The position numbers and the translations under genes were made by a program. DNA of 64,000 nucleotides from Paenibacillus amylolyticus (GTDB lineage: Bacteria; Bacillota; Bacilli; Paenibacillales; Paenibacillaceae): assembly GCF_029689945.1 (NCBI RefSeq), contig NZ_CP121451.1, positions 5,270,001 through 5,334,000 of the forward strand, written 5' to 3'. Within the stretch, counting starts at the first letter, position 1; every line of letters starts with the position of its first letter. This document shows positions 27,321 through 36,941 of the stretch, one piece after another. Below the pieces are notes generated by a model that saw nothing but the letters and a program-made list of their open reading frames with translations, did no database searches and had not been told where the DNA came from.

Positions 27321-28319
27321 ATGGAAGATGTCATTATTATCGGCGGAGGCCCATGCGGTCTGTCTGCTGCCATTGAATGTGAGCGGCTGGGACTGTCCGC
27401 TGTGATTATTGAGAAATACAATATCGTTCAATCTATTTATCTGTATCCAACCCATATGCAGTTTTTCAGCACAGCCGAGCTGCTTGAGATCGGAAACGTT
27501 CCGTTCAGCACACCGAATGATAAACCGTTTCGTTATGAAGCACTTGCCTATTATCGCAGGGTAGCCGAACATTTTGGTCTGCGTGTTCATAACTATGAGG
27601 AAGCCCGTGAAATCAAACGCAAGGATGATGGCACGTTTGAGGTACATACGCTCAATCGCCGCGGGGAGGCCATCGTACATGTTGGACGCAATGTCGTTGT
27701 AGCTACCGGTTATTTTGATCATCCTAACTATCTTGGCATTCCTGGAGAAGATAAAGCTAAAGTAACCCACTACTTCCGGGAAGCCCATCCTTACACACGT
27801 ACACGTGTGGCCATTATTGGCGGAAGCAATTCAGCTGTGGACGCGGCCATGGAACTGGTTCGTGTCGGAGCACATATTGATATGGTTTATCGCGGCAGTG
27901 GTCTGTCCCAGCACATTAAACCATGGGTACGTCCGTTATTCGAGAGCATGGTGACAAAAGGTCGCATTACACTGCACCTGGAATCACGCGTGAATGAAAT
28001 TCTGGATGATTCGATTCGTCTGATACACACAGATGGTTCCACTCGTGAACTGGAGAATGACTTTGTTCTCGCCATGACGGGTTTCCGTCCGGATCGTCAA
28101 CTACTCACGTCGGTGGGTGTGGAGATGTCTGATGATATGGATAAACCGCTATATGACCCACAAACGATGGAAAGCAGCGTATCCGGCATATATGTCGGCG
28201 GAGTCATTGCTTCGGGGCGTAATGCGAATGAAGTCTTTATTGAATCCGGGCGTTGGCATGGGCGGTACATTGCTGAACATATCGTTAGCAGACAACGTGG
28301 ACAGACTGAAGGGAAATGA
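27321..28319 (+). CDS. ypdA: YpdA-type bacillithiol disulfide reductase
   Basis: FAD- and NADPH-dependent flavoprotein of 332 residues. It has the FAD loop [20 protein letters not shown] (about 6-25) with the Cys next to the glycines that is characteristic of YpdA, and the NADPH loop [20 protein letters not shown] (about 170-189). The C-terminal [20 protein letters not shown] closes the FAD site. There is no CxxC redox pair as in thioredoxin reductases, consistent with YpdA. GGAGG lies 9 bases before the ATG; an upstream in-frame Met lacks a site. It recycles oxidised bacillithiol, the low-molecular-weight thiol of Bacilli. Overlaps the next gene by ATGA. Confidence 0.92.
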   Translation: MEDVIIIGGGPCGLSAAIECERLGLSAVIIEKYNIVQSIYLYPTHMQFFSTAELLEIGNVPFSTPNDKPFRYEALAYYRRVAEHFGLRVHNYEEAREIKRKDDGTFEVHTLNRRGEAIVHVGRNVVVATGYFDHPNYLGIPGEDKAKVTHYFREAHPYTRTRVAIIGGSNSAVDAAMELVRVGAHIDMVYRGSGLSQHIKPWVRPLFESMVTKGRITLHLESRVNEILDDSIRLIHTDGSTRELENDFVLAMTGFRPDRQLLTSVGVEMSDDMDKPLYDPQTMESSVSGIYVGGVIASGRNANEVFIESGRWHGRYIAEHIVSRQRGQTEGK

Positions 28320-28768
28320 AAACCATGGATATGACTTCCTTGCTGTTGCTCGCATTTGCGGCTCTTGGGATTATCAGCAGCAACACACCTGTGACCGTAG
28401 CGATGGTATTTCTGTTATTGCTACGAGTCCTGAACCTGAATCAGGCATTTCCATGGCTTGAAAAATACGGACTTACACTGGGCATTATCATTCTGACTAT
28501 TGGCGTAATGGCGCCTCTTGCCAGTGGCAAGATGAGTCTTCAGACGATCGGTGAGTCTTTCCTGCACTGGAAATCACTGCTTGCCATTGGTGTAGGGTTA
28601 CTTGTGGCCTATCTCGGCGGACGCGGAGCTACGCTGATGGGCACACAGCCAACTATTGTTGCAGGGCTGTTAATCGGAACGGTACTTGGGGTTGCCCTGT
28701 TCAAGGGTGTACCTGTGGGGCCATTGATTGCGGCAGGAATTTTATCATTGCTACTGGGCAAATCCTGA
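28316..28768 (+). CDS. UPF0756 / DUF441 family membrane protein
   Basis: A 150-residue integral membrane protein with four hydrophobic helices (about 8-35, 47-68, 85-105 and 112-146). It has glycine-rich ends ([34 protein letters not shown]) typical of the UPF0756/DUF441 group. Function is not known for the family. The ATG overlaps the ypdA stop, so the two are coupled. Confidence 0.82.
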   Translation: MKTMDMTSLLLLAFAALGIISSNTPVTVAMVFLLLLRVLNLNQAFPWLEKYGLTLGIIILTIGVMAPLASGKMSLQTIGESFLHWKSLLAIGVGLLVAYLGGRGATLMGTQPTIVAGLLIGTVLGVALFKGVPVGPLIAAGILSLLLGKS

Positions 28769-29007
28769 TTCAAGTTGTGAGGGTCGTGACATGCTTGGCT
28801 GATTGGCTGTATTTCCCACCGTTGTGTGATATACTTCTATTCAGGCAAATCATGTATACGAGTCTACAGCAGATCATGCATAGCAGAGGTTGTTCAAAAA
28901 GTCCGCTTTTGATTATGAAGGATGCCTACTATTATGGTTATGCTGCTGTTGCATGAAATTATAGATTCACTTTGCAACTATTATTGGCGCAGGAGGATTA
29001 AGGAACC

Positions 29008-29520
29008 ATGTCACGTCAATTTATTACAGAAGCCGTGATGGTGGCCATTTACGGTCAATTGCTAGCGCCGCCCGCGCCTGTTGAATATATTGTTCCTTAT
29101 ACCACCATCCTTGAGCTATATGAATTTCAGACCAGTCCTGATCCCATGATGGATAACCCGGCAGATGATCAGCATGTAAAATCCAAAATCAATGAAATGA
29201 TTTCTTATTTCGAGGAACCTCTGAATAAGAAAAAAATAGAGCGTGCATTACTTGTACCCTGGGCCAAAAGCCCCTCCATTTTATTGGGTAACCAAGTATC
29301 CATTGCCATTATCAATGCAATAGATACGGCACAGTACGGAGAGTATTTTGATCCCATCGAGACTGAACTGCTCCTCACATCGCAGCGCCTGGGTGTCCCG
29401 ATTCTCACCGATCAGGTTGAACTGATTGCACGTATTATTGAATCGGAGTCACCTGTACAGGTATTTGATATTGACGATTTTGATTTTGCCATGGATGATG
29501 AACCATTGGATCAGGTGTAA
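29008..29520 (+). CDS. Conserved hypothetical acidic protein (170 aa)
   Basis: A soluble 170-residue protein with GGAGG 10 bases before the ATG. It starts SRQFITEAVMVAIYGQLL and ends in an acidic tail DIDDFDFAMDDEPLDQV. The middle is mixed alpha/beta without motifs I can assign; no membrane segment. It is monocistronic, with a strong terminator 30 bases after the stop. The 240-base gap in front holds no other gene. No function is proposed. Confidence 0.75.
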   Translation: MSRQFITEAVMVAIYGQLLAPPAPVEYIVPYTTILELYEFQTSPDPMMDNPADDQHVKSKINEMISYFEEPLNKKKIERALLVPWAKSPSILLGNQVSIAIINAIDTAQYGEYFDPIETELLLTSQRLGVPILTDQVELIARIIESESPVQVFDIDDFDFAMDDEPLDQV

Positions 29521-29548
29521 TTCATCATGGAGTGCACGGATATCCGAA

Positions 29549-29605
29549 CGCAAAAAAATGACCTCAGTACCCACTTTATTGTGGATGCCAAGGTCATTTT
29601 TTGCG
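29549..29605. terminator. Bidirectional terminator between convergent genes
   Basis: CGCAAAAAAATGACCT (29549-29564) pairs with AGGTCATTTTTTGCG (29591-29605); the loop carries a second small stem CCAC/GTGG. T runs on both strands fit both converging genes. Confidence 0.85.
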
Positions 29606-29626
29606 TCAGCACTTCTTTTATTCGCA

Positions 29627-30075
29627 TTATTCCGCAATATCCCGCGCTAACAGAATTCGGCTAATCTCATTCAGAGGTGGTAACGACTCCAGTGCAAAAA
29701 ACTTCAGACCCGCATCACTATTCACCCGTGATTCCACAAGGTCATCCTGAATGATCAGTGTCTGGAACAAGGCAATGACGTAATACTCTTCATCTCCGCT
29801 GGAGTGCATGTGCCGAAGATCAGGCCCCGAATACAGACCTTCCAGAGTCATGGTACCCGCAGTCCAACCTGTCTCTTCCCATAACTCCCGATGTGCAGCA
29901 TCTTCAATGGCCTCCCCGGGCGCATTTCACCGGCTGGCAGCCGCCAATGACCGTGCCCGGCATGTTGAATCAGCAGCAATTCACCTTGTTCGTTCTCAGC
30001 CCGCACCGCCGCTTTAACAACAATATGAGAGCGTTTGGCGATATACTGGGCCAAATCTCGTGGTGGCAGATTCAC
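29627..30075 (-). CDS. NUDIX hydrolase, frameshifted
   Basis: Nucleoside-diphosphate-linked hydrolase of 149 residues after repair. The Nudix box GEMRPGEAIEDAAHRELWEE followed by TGW becomes complete only after adding one base at CCCC 29914-29917. Before it lies HWRLPAGE, and after it the strand-rich second half (LYSGPDLRHMHSSGDEEYYV). Substrate cannot be predicted. The GTG start has AGGAGG 8-11 bases upstream. It lies 73 bases from the HesB-like gene upstream. Confidence 0.88.
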
Positions 30076-30148
30076 TGCTTATCCCCTCCTCCTACTCGAA
30101 AGCCGGTGGCGACTGTAATTCATCTATTGCCCAGAGATACTTCTAGAA

Positions 30149-30444
30149 TTAGATTTCGGTATACCGATATTCGATATCCTGACCTTCATCAACGATATCC
30201 ACATGCAGTTGGTGCCCTTTCAGATACCAATAATCGTGATCTTCCATAAAGAATTGAATCCCTGACACTTCGATTTGATCCGCAGGATGTCTTGGTTTCT
30301 CCACAGCAATACCGAGCGAAAATCCAGGATGAAGACCTCCGCCAGAGCTATAACGGGCAAAAAATCGAATGCTGTCCCCTCGTTCAAATTCAGTTCTTCC
30401 TTGTACCAGCGAGCAGCTTGATCGGATACATGTATGGTACTCAT
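30149..30444 (-). CDS. HesB/YneR-like small protein, frameshifted
   Basis: A 98-residue protein of the HesB/IscA-like YneR group. It starts STIHVSDQAARWYKEELNLN and, after adding a base at CCCC 30376-30379, continues EGDSIRFFARYSSGGGLHPG and ends DIEYRYTEI. The three conserved Cys of true IscA scaffolds are missing, as usual in YneR, so Fe-S carrier function is doubtful. Confidence 0.8.
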
Positions 30445-30549
30445 TTGGTGTCAGCTCCTTCTGTATATATATGTTCCATCATATCTCGACAGGGACTTGA
30501 ATACAAACCCGAGGGAGCATATGAAGACAAATTAAGTTGTGAAAAATGT

Positions 30550-30579
30550 TTGACAGATTGTAAAAGCTGGTGTTAAGAT
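30550..30579 (+). promoter_or_regulatory. Sigma-A promoter of the ABC exporter leader
   Basis: -35 TTGACA (30550-30555), 18-base spacer, -10 TAAGAT (30574-30579); start expected near 30586. Confidence 0.7.
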
Positions 30580-30635
30580 GCAAACATACGAGGTCTACAT
30601 TGGTTTTATTTCCAAAAAAAGAAAGGGTGATTACG

Positions 30636-30716
30636 GTGTTTAACAAACATATGATTGGTCAATTCAACACACAATTAAATACCGGAGCACACCCGAAATC
30701 ATTATTCCGTTCATAA
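30636..30716 (+). CDS. Leader peptide ORF (26 aa) before the ABC exporter
   Basis: GTG-initiated 26-codon ORF (MFNKHMIGQFNTQ...LFRS) with AAAGGG 8 bases upstream, 50 bases after the promoter start point. It precedes an intrinsic terminator and two ABC exporter genes. In B. subtilis the exporter pair bmrCD is controlled by the translated leader bmrB through transcription attenuation; the same layout is present here. The peptide has no signal sequence. Role as attenuator is inference. Confidence 0.6.
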   Translation: MFNKHMIGQFNTQLNTGAHPKSLFRS

Positions 30717-30829
30717 GTCGGCATGACATGGCGTTCTTTCACTAGAACTTCTGTGATGTTTACTCACAATCGAACTTATATATGGTGGCGGCTCTGTGCT
30801 CGGAGCCATGCTGCCGTATGAATATATGA

Positions 30830-30861
30830 AGACATACCGCCTGCGTGCGGTATGTCTTTTT
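30830..30861 (+). terminator. Putative attenuator terminator ahead of the ABC exporter
   Basis: AGACATACCGC (30830-30840) and GCGGTATGTCT (30847-30857) form a perfect 11-bp stem followed by TTTT, 68 bases before the exporter start. A competing upstream stem GGCTC/GAGCC (30790-30807) and CCGTATG (30813-30819), complementary to part of the left arm, could form an alternative fold. Confidence 0.8.
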
Positions 30862-30928
30862 GTGGGTACATTTCGGCATACATGAACGGAATCTGCAGTT
30901 CTCGGACATCGAAAGGAAGGGATAACAC

Positions 30929-32674
30929 TTGTTCTCTGTACTTAAAAACCTGGCCTGGTTCTTCCGGCTGGAACGTAAACGATACCTAACCGGTGTCATC
31001 TTGCTTATTCTGGTGGGCATTGCTGAACTGCTGCCTCCCCGTCTCCTTGGCAATGCCATCGACGAGATTGTGCGCGGTTCCATTACCGGCACCTCACTTA
31101 CCCGTTATATCTTGCTTATTCTAGGAACGGTCATTATTATCTATCTGGTTACATACGTTTGGATGCACAAACTGTTCGGAGGTGCCAATCTGGTGGAACG
31201 ATTGCTCCGTTCACGCTTTATGGACCACCTGTTACGAATGACTCCTCCCTTTTTTGAGAAAAACAGAACCGGAGATCTGATGGCTCGGGCCACCAATGAT
31301 CTTCGTTCCATTGCCACTACAGCAGGCTTCGGCATGCTGACCTTAACGGACTCTACAGCCTTTCTGGCCACCGTATTGTTCGCCATGGGTTTCCTGGTTA
31401 GTTGGAAACTAACCTTGGCGGCAATCCTGCCTTTGCCTTTTATCGCCATTGCCATGATGATCTACGGTAAAGCTGTACATCAACGTTATACCCTCGCACA
31501 GGATGCATTTGGAGACATGAATGACCAGGTGCTGGAATCCATCGCCGGGATTCGTGTCGTGCGTGCCTATGTGCAGGAACGTCTGGACGAGAAACGGTTC
31601 GCCGATGTAACTGAAGATGTGTATCGCAAAAACCTTGCTGTTGCCAGAATGGATGCCCTGTTTGAACCGACGATCCGACTCTTCGTTGGACTCAGTTATG
31701 TGATTGCACTTGCCTACGGCATATATCTTGTATTTCATAATGAAATTACCCTGGGGGATCTCGTATCGTTCAATATGTACCTGGGGATGATGATCTGGCC
31801 CATGTTCGCCATCGGCGAATTGATCAACCTGATGCAGCGCGGTAGCGCTTCCCTTGATCGGGTTAACGAAACATTATCGGTAGAGCCCGCTGTGCAAGAT
31901 GTGGAGCAGCCAGCTCATGTTACGAATCCGGAAGAGATTGCGATGCAGGATGTAACCTTCCGTTATCCCAGCTCCACGGTCGACAATCTCAGTCATATCA
32001 GCTTCTCGCTGCGACGGGGTCAGACATTGGGTGTCGTGGGTCGTACGGGTAGCGGTAAATCCACTCTGCTCAAACAACTGCTTCATGAATACCCGGCGGG
32101 TTCGGGCACATTAAGCATCTCGGGTCATCCGATTCAGGAGATCGCCAAAGATGACTTGCATAGCTGGATCGGGTACGTACCACAAGAACAGGTTCTGTTC
32201 TCCAAATCCGTTCGTCAAAACATTCAATTCGGTAAACCTGGGGCCAGTGATGAAGTCATCATGGAAGCCATTCGTACTGCCGCTTTTGACGGGGATCTGG
32301 GAACCTTATCCGATGGACTGGATACACTCGTTGGTGAAAAAGGAATCTCGCTGTCCGGTGGACAGAAACAGCGGGTATCGCTGGCGCGTGCCTTTATTGC
32401 TAATCCTGATATTCTGATCCTCGATGATGCCTTGTCTGCCGTCGATGCACGAACTGAAGCCAAAATCATTGAAAATATTCGCAACAAACGCTCGGGTAAA
32501 ACGACGCTGATCTCGACTCATCGCCTGTCTGCTATTGAACATGCTGACCGAATCATCGTACTGGAGCACGGAAAAATTACGGAAGAAGGCACTCACCAGG
32601 AATTGTTGGCCATGAACGGCTGGTACCGTGAACAGTATGAACGGCAACAGGTCGAGTCCAATCTGTCCACGTAG
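30929..32674 (+). CDS. ABC multidrug exporter half, degenerate-site subunit (BmrC/YheI-like)
   Basis: Type I ABC exporter half-transporter, 581 residues: six membrane helices in about 15-310, then a nucleotide-binding domain. The latter has Walker A GRTGSGKST (about 371), a canonical signature LSGGQ (about 474), and Walker B ILILDDALSAVD with Asp in place of the catalytic Glu. The substitution marks the non-canonical half of a heterodimeric exporter, as in BmrC, TM287 and LmrC. The length matches YheI (585). TTG start with AAAGGAAGGG 7 bases upstream. Followed by its partner 12 bases later. Substrates are probably drugs or lipids. Confidence 0.88.
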   Translation: MFSVLKNLAWFFRLERKRYLTGVILLILVGIAELLPPRLLGNAIDEIVRGSITGTSLTRYILLILGTVIIIYLVTYVWMHKLFGGANLVERLLRSRFMDHLLRMTPPFFEKNRTGDLMARATNDLRSIATTAGFGMLTLTDSTAFLATVLFAMGFLVSWKLTLAAILPLPFIAIAMMIYGKAVHQRYTLAQDAFGDMNDQVLESIAGIRVVRAYVQERLDEKRFADVTEDVYRKNLAVARMDALFEPTIRLFVGLSYVIALAYGIYLVFHNEITLGDLVSFNMYLGMMIWPMFAIGELINLMQRGSASLDRVNETLSVEPAVQDVEQPAHVTNPEEIAMQDVTFRYPSSTVDNLSHISFSLRRGQTLGVVGRTGSGKSTLLKQLLHEYPAGSGTLSISGHPIQEIAKDDLHSWIGYVPQEQVLFSKSVRQNIQFGKPGASDEVIMEAIRTAAFDGDLGTLSDGLDTLVGEKGISLSGGQKQRVSLARAFIANPDILILDDALSAVDARTEAKIIENIRNKRSGKTTLISTHRLSAIEHADRIIVLEHGKITEEGTHQELLAMNGWYREQYERQQVESNLST

Positions 32675-32686
32675 GAGGTCAATTCA

Positions 32687-34777
32687 TTGAAGTCTAATAC
32701 AGGCAAAAGGCTGCTAGATTACGCCTTGAAAGCCAAAGGAACATTTATCGCTGCATTAATTATGCTTACCATTGGTGTTGCGGCCGAGTTAGCCGGGCCG
32801 TTCATCGCCAAATCCATGATCGACAATCACTTGCTTGCGATCGAGCAGCCTTTCTATGAGACGATCGCTTCAGATGAAGCCGCAGTCTACAACGGTAAGA
32901 ACTACAAACGCGAAGGCTTGTTCGAACCAAATGAAAACAAAGGCTCCGAAGTGCGGGTACTACAAGCCGGCAAAAGTTTTTATTTTGTAAACGAACCAGT
33001 CAATGCACCTGACGGGGACCGCACGTATGCGGATGGAATCCTCACAGTTACACGAGCAGGAGAAGTGACAAGCCAATATGCGGCAGCACCGCTGTCTGCA
33101 GGTGAACTGTTTGCTTTTTACAAACCGGAGATGCCCAGCATCTATCAATTAATTGTGTACTATATGATCTTCCTCGTGATCTCGGTCATTATGGAGTTCG
33201 GTAAGACATTCTGGCTGCAGTCCTCGGCCAATAAGGTCATTCAAAGACTGCGTAACGATGTGTACGCCCACATTCAACGACTGCCGGTGCACTTTTTTGA
33301 TAATCTGCCCGCAGGTAAAGTTGTATCTCGGGTCACGAACGATACAGAAGCCGTCAAGGATCTGTTCGTTGCTGTTCTCTCGAACTTTTTCTCAGGAATC
33401 ATCACGATTACAGGTGTGTATGTCGCACTCTTCCTGCTTGATGTTCGCCTGGGTCTGATCTCGTTATTCGTGGTACCGATGCTCATTACATGGATTGTGC
33501 TCTATCGTAAATTCGCCACGCGCTACAATACGATAATTCGGTCACGACTGAGTGAGATCAATGCGATCATTAACGAGTCCATTCAGGGAATGTCCATTAT
33601 CCGCGTATTCCGCCATCAGAAACAAACCAAACAGGAATTCGAAGATCTGAATGATGACTATATGAAACACCAGAACAAAATGCTCAACCTGAATGCCTTC
33701 ACCTCACATAACCTGGTTAACGTATTGCGGAATATCGCCTTTGCGGTGGTCCTGTGGTACTTCGGTTCGAGCGTGCTGGATGGCACAAGTGTGATCTCAT
33801 TGGGTGTTCTGTATGCCTTCGTTGATGTTCTGGGCCGCTTGTTCCAGCCAATTACCGGCATGGTCAATCAACTCGCCAATCTAGACTCCTCCCTCGTATC
33901 CGCTGGTCGCGTCTTTGAACTGATGGATGAAAAGGGAGAACCCGTAACGGATGGCTCCATGCCAAGATACAAGGGGGATGTTGTCTTCGACGATGTATCC
34001 TTTGCCTATAAAAAGGATTTCGTGCTCAACAATATCTCGTTCAACGCATCACAAGGTCAGACGGTGGCTCTGGTTGGTCACACCGGTTCGGGTAAAAGCT
34101 CAATCATTAACCTGCTGTTCCGGTTCTATGATCCGCAAAAAGGCAAGATCACAATCGATGGTCAGAACGTCAAGGATCTGCCTAAACAGTGGATTCGCGA
34201 GCATATGGGGATTGTATTGCAGGACCCGTATCTGTTCACAGGCACTATTGCTTCCAACGTCAGTCTGGGCGATGAGAAGATCTCCCGTGAACGAATTGAA
34301 CAGGCGCTGCGTGATGTAGGTGCGCAGCGTATACTGGCTCATCTGCCTCAAGGCTTTGACGAACCTGTCATCGAAAAAGGAAGCACATTGTCTGCTGGAC
34401 AGCGTCAATTGATCTCCTTTGCCCGTGCACTGGCGTTTGATCCGGCTATCCTCATTCTGGATGAAGCAACTGCCAATATTGATACGGAAACGGAAGCCCT
34501 TATTCAGAATGCACTCGAAGTCCTCAAAAAAGGACGTACCACCTTCATCATTGCTCACCGCCTCTCCACCATTCGTTCAGCAGATCAGATTCTGGTTCTG
34601 CATCGTGGGCGAATCGTTGAGCAGGGTGCACATGATGAACTGATGGAGCTTAATGGCCGCTATTATAAGATGTATCAGCTTCAGCAAGGTGCGCAAGCAG
34701 CAGCGGTCGCAACTCCGGAGAATCCGTCGGGTGAGACTGTTCGCACATCCGCCTCCTTTGCAGGAGGAAATGCATAA
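32687..34777 (+). CDS. ABC multidrug exporter half, catalytic subunit (BmrD/YheH-like)
   Basis: Partner half-transporter, 696 residues. Between the first (about 16-38) and second membrane helices lies a ~100-residue external insertion, then five more helices and the ATPase domain. Walker A is GHTGSGKSS (about 464), the signature is altered to LSAGQ (about 568), and Walker B ILILDEATANID keeps the catalytic Glu. A canonical Walker B paired with the other subunit's canonical LSGGQ gives one competent site. YheH is 673 residues. TTG start with GGAGG 8 bases upstream. The tail is Ala/Ser-rich. Confidence 0.88.
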   Translation: MKSNTGKRLLDYALKAKGTFIAALIMLTIGVAAELAGPFIAKSMIDNHLLAIEQPFYETIASDEAAVYNGKNYKREGLFEPNENKGSEVRVLQAGKSFYFVNEPVNAPDGDRTYADGILTVTRAGEVTSQYAAAPLSAGELFAFYKPEMPSIYQLIVYYMIFLVISVIMEFGKTFWLQSSANKVIQRLRNDVYAHIQRLPVHFFDNLPAGKVVSRVTNDTEAVKDLFVAVLSNFFSGIITITGVYVALFLLDVRLGLISLFVVPMLITWIVLYRKFATRYNTIIRSRLSEINAIINESIQGMSIIRVFRHQKQTKQEFEDLNDDYMKHQNKMLNLNAFTSHNLVNVLRNIAFAVVLWYFGSSVLDGTSVISLGVLYAFVDVLGRLFQPITGMVNQLANLDSSLVSAGRVFELMDEKGEPVTDGSMPRYKGDVVFDDVSFAYKKDFVLNNISFNASQGQTVALVGHTGSGKSSIINLLFRFYDPQKGKITIDGQNVKDLPKQWIREHMGIVLQDPYLFTGTIASNVSLGDEKISRERIEQALRDVGAQRILAHLPQGFDEPVIEKGSTLSAGQRQLISFARALAFDPAILILDEATANIDTETEALIQNALEVLKKGRTTFIIAHRLSTIRSADQILVLHRGRIVEQGAHDELMELNGRYYKMYQLQQGAQAAAVATPENPSGETVRTSASFAGGNA

Positions 34778-34842
34778 AATAGTAATGCAGAAATCTCTTT
34801 TACTAAGTAATCAATAATGTTATATGGGCAACAGGCAATACC

Positions 34843-34894
34843 AAAAACGATCTACTCAGCTACCTTAGGGGTTTGCAGTGTAGATCGTTTTTTT
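34843..34894 (+). terminator. Terminator of the ABC exporter operon
   Basis: AAAAACGATCTAC pairs with GTAGATCGTTTTTTT; strong stem and T run, 65 bases after the stop. Confidence 0.85.
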
Positions 34895-34971
34895 GTGTTT
34901 TCATCAGGCCGCCCTGTTCCGTTACTGTTTATTTCGCCCAGACAAAAAACAATCCGCGTGCAACCTCACGG

Positions 34972-35591
34972 CTACTGCGGATTGTCGATCCATCCTTTGA
35001 TCGTATATCCCATGTACATCACGGTCTCCCTTGCGAGAAAAGGAAACTTGCTGCGCCAGGTTCGATAAGCCGTTGTTCGTGTCGGAGAGGGTACGGCATC
35101 CATACCCAGTCCGGCAGCCAGCTTCATGGCCCGTTTCATATGTAACGGATCACTCACAATCGTATAGGTTTGATAACCTTCCTGTTCACCAATCGGAATG
35201 GAATTGAACAGATTCTCCTCGGTAATTCTGGATTCCGTCTCTATGTGAATGTCCGCAGGATCTACTCCGTGTGCAATGGCATATCTCTGACCAACTTCAG
35301 CTTCCGTATGTTCGCCATCCCCACTTGATCCACCTGTAAAAAGTAAATTACGTACTGTACCCTGACGGTATAATTCAATCCCGTGTTCAATACGTTCACG
35401 AAATACCGGTGAAGGGTTATCCCCCTCCACGGCTGCACCAGAATGATTGCTGCGTCTGATATCCGGGGTGAATCCTCATGCGTATATGCAGATATTCGTA
35501 CTGCCGTAACCACAGTCCATAGGATTCCAACGAATACTACAACCAGAGCCATAATTACGATCCAGCGTTTCGTTATCCGGTTGCTTGTCAT
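34972..35591 (-). CDS. YdcF/DUF218 family protein, frameshifted
   Basis: A membrane-anchored DUF218 (YdcF/SanA/ElyC) protein of 206 residues after repair. An N-terminal helix (IVIMALVVVFVGILWTVVTA, about 11-30) anchors it; the domain then begins DAAIILGAAVEGDNPSPVFR, restored by one base at 35438-35439. Characteristic FTGGSS, RTWRSKFPFLARE and the glycine turn follow. The family is linked to envelope metabolism, but its reaction is not established. The ATG overlaps the preceding gene's stop (ATGA). Confidence 0.85.
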
Positions 35592-36132
35592 TCGTCCTCT
35601 TCCAAAGCCCTTGCTTGCATACTCTCGGTATGCATACGCTCCAGCGTTTGCAGAGCTGCTGCGGATTCGGCATCCAGACCAAGCTCTGCAATCCAGGCAC
35701 CCGCATATTGCTGAAGACGGATCTCCAACTCCTGTGCACGGTCTTTGAAATCCTCCAGTTCCTTAATCATTCGTGATCGTCCTTCCGGACTGAATGTCTC
35801 ATGAATGCGTTCCTTGAAATAATGATGTACGATACGGTTACGTTGCTGCCATAATTCATTCAACTGGCGAGTCTCTTCCTCAGAGAATGTAAAATGATGG
35901 CGCACTTCGTGAATGAGCTGCCCAATGAACTGCTCATCTTTCGTTCGTACAGATCTTCCAGATCTTCTTCGGATACAGCTTTGCCCTGAGACATTTTCAT
36001 TAACAAAATCAGATTGACCAGCTGCTGCTCAAGCGCCTGCCCGTAGTACACTGCCAATCCGTAATAGGCAAACAATTCTCTGGAGTGTTCGCTGTCCAGC
36101 ATGTCACCATTCTGGATATCTGTATTTTGCAT
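35588..36132 (-). CDS. Hypothetical helical protein (181 aa), frameshifted
   Basis: After adding one base at CCC 35921-35923 (restoring SLGQLIHEVRHHFTFSEEET) this is a single 181-residue, almost wholly helical, acidic protein. The motif RNRIVHHYFKER in the second half, with QRN..VHHYF, is like the conserved Arg-His core of MAE_28990/HEPN-type helical domains; I suggest this only as a lead. GAAGGAGG lies 8 bases before the ATG. It is coupled to the YdcF gene by ATGA. Confidence 0.6.
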
Positions 36133-36230
36133 GGCGAGCGCCTCCTTCAACCGTACAATGTTATCTATTTCATGTCCCTCTATCCTAACCAAACCAAGAG
36201 CAACATTCAAGTTGTCGGGAAGCGCGTCTT

Positions 36231-36941
36231 CTAACCCCGCAGATCTCTTCTTCCGGACAGCCACACATGGATGATTAGTAGCCCCAATGCGTAGAGCCAC
36301 GTCCACAGGGTAACCGAAACGAACGAATCCATCTTTGATTCATCAAATAACATCATCTCACGAACCAGATAAAAGGCAGGTGGAAGTATGCGGCCAAGCC
36401 ATTCCAACGATTCAGGCAAACGTTCACTTAAGGAACCTTGGATAAACGATAGTAATAACACAATAATAAGGGCTGGCATACTGCGACCAAGCAAGGGAAT
36501 GTACGATTTTTGAAAGAATACACTTATGCCCAATCCCAGCAGCGATAAACCCAGATGTCCTAACCAAGTCATCATCCACTCCTCAACTGTGGGTTGTCTT
36601 TCGAACATTCCCGCGAATGCGGGATACAACACAGTGATTGCGGTGAGCATGAATTGCATGATCAGGGCACAGATGAGTTGACTGGTTACAACCTGACGCC
36701 TGCTCCCTGCATGAAGGACGAGTAATTGAAACTGCTTCCCAGGTTCGGTATTCATCACCATTACTCCATGCCAAGCTGCTGCCAGAAATAACAGCATAGC
36801 CGTGACACTGTAACTGTCCGCAATAGGGTTGGGTTTGTAGGAATAGATCAGCAGCATGGCGATGATATAAAAGATAACCGGTGCAAAATATTTCTGTGAG
36901 CGAATGTGATGCCTTAACAAATATCGGGTCAGATAGATCAT
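36231..36941 (-). CDS. ABC transporter permease
   Basis: A 236-residue membrane protein with six hydrophobic helices (about 20-38, 47-63, 87-110, 120-142, 155-172 and 212-230). Hydrophilic first residues [20 protein letters not shown] are typical of ABC-2-like permeases. The start overlaps the ATPase stop, so the two genes encode one transporter. Probably an exporter or lantibiotic-resistance-type system; substrate unknown. Confidence 0.75.
   Translation of the reverse strand: MIYLTRYLLRHHIRSQKYFAPVIFYIIAMLLIYSYKPNPIADSYSVTAMLLFLAAAWHGVMVMNTEPGKQFQLLVLHAGSRRQVVTSQLICALIMQFMLTAITVLYPAFAGMFERQPTVEEWMMTWLGHLGLSLLGLGISVFFQKSYIPLLGRSMPALIIVLLLSFIQGSLSERLPESLEWLGRILPPAFYLVREMMLFDESKMDSFVSVTLWTWLYALGLLIIHVWLSGRRDLRG

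Noticed and set aside
28840..28905. Paired ATCATG(T/C)ATA stretches upstream of the 170-residue protein gene
   Set aside because: Only two short imperfect copies; too weak to call a repeat or operator.
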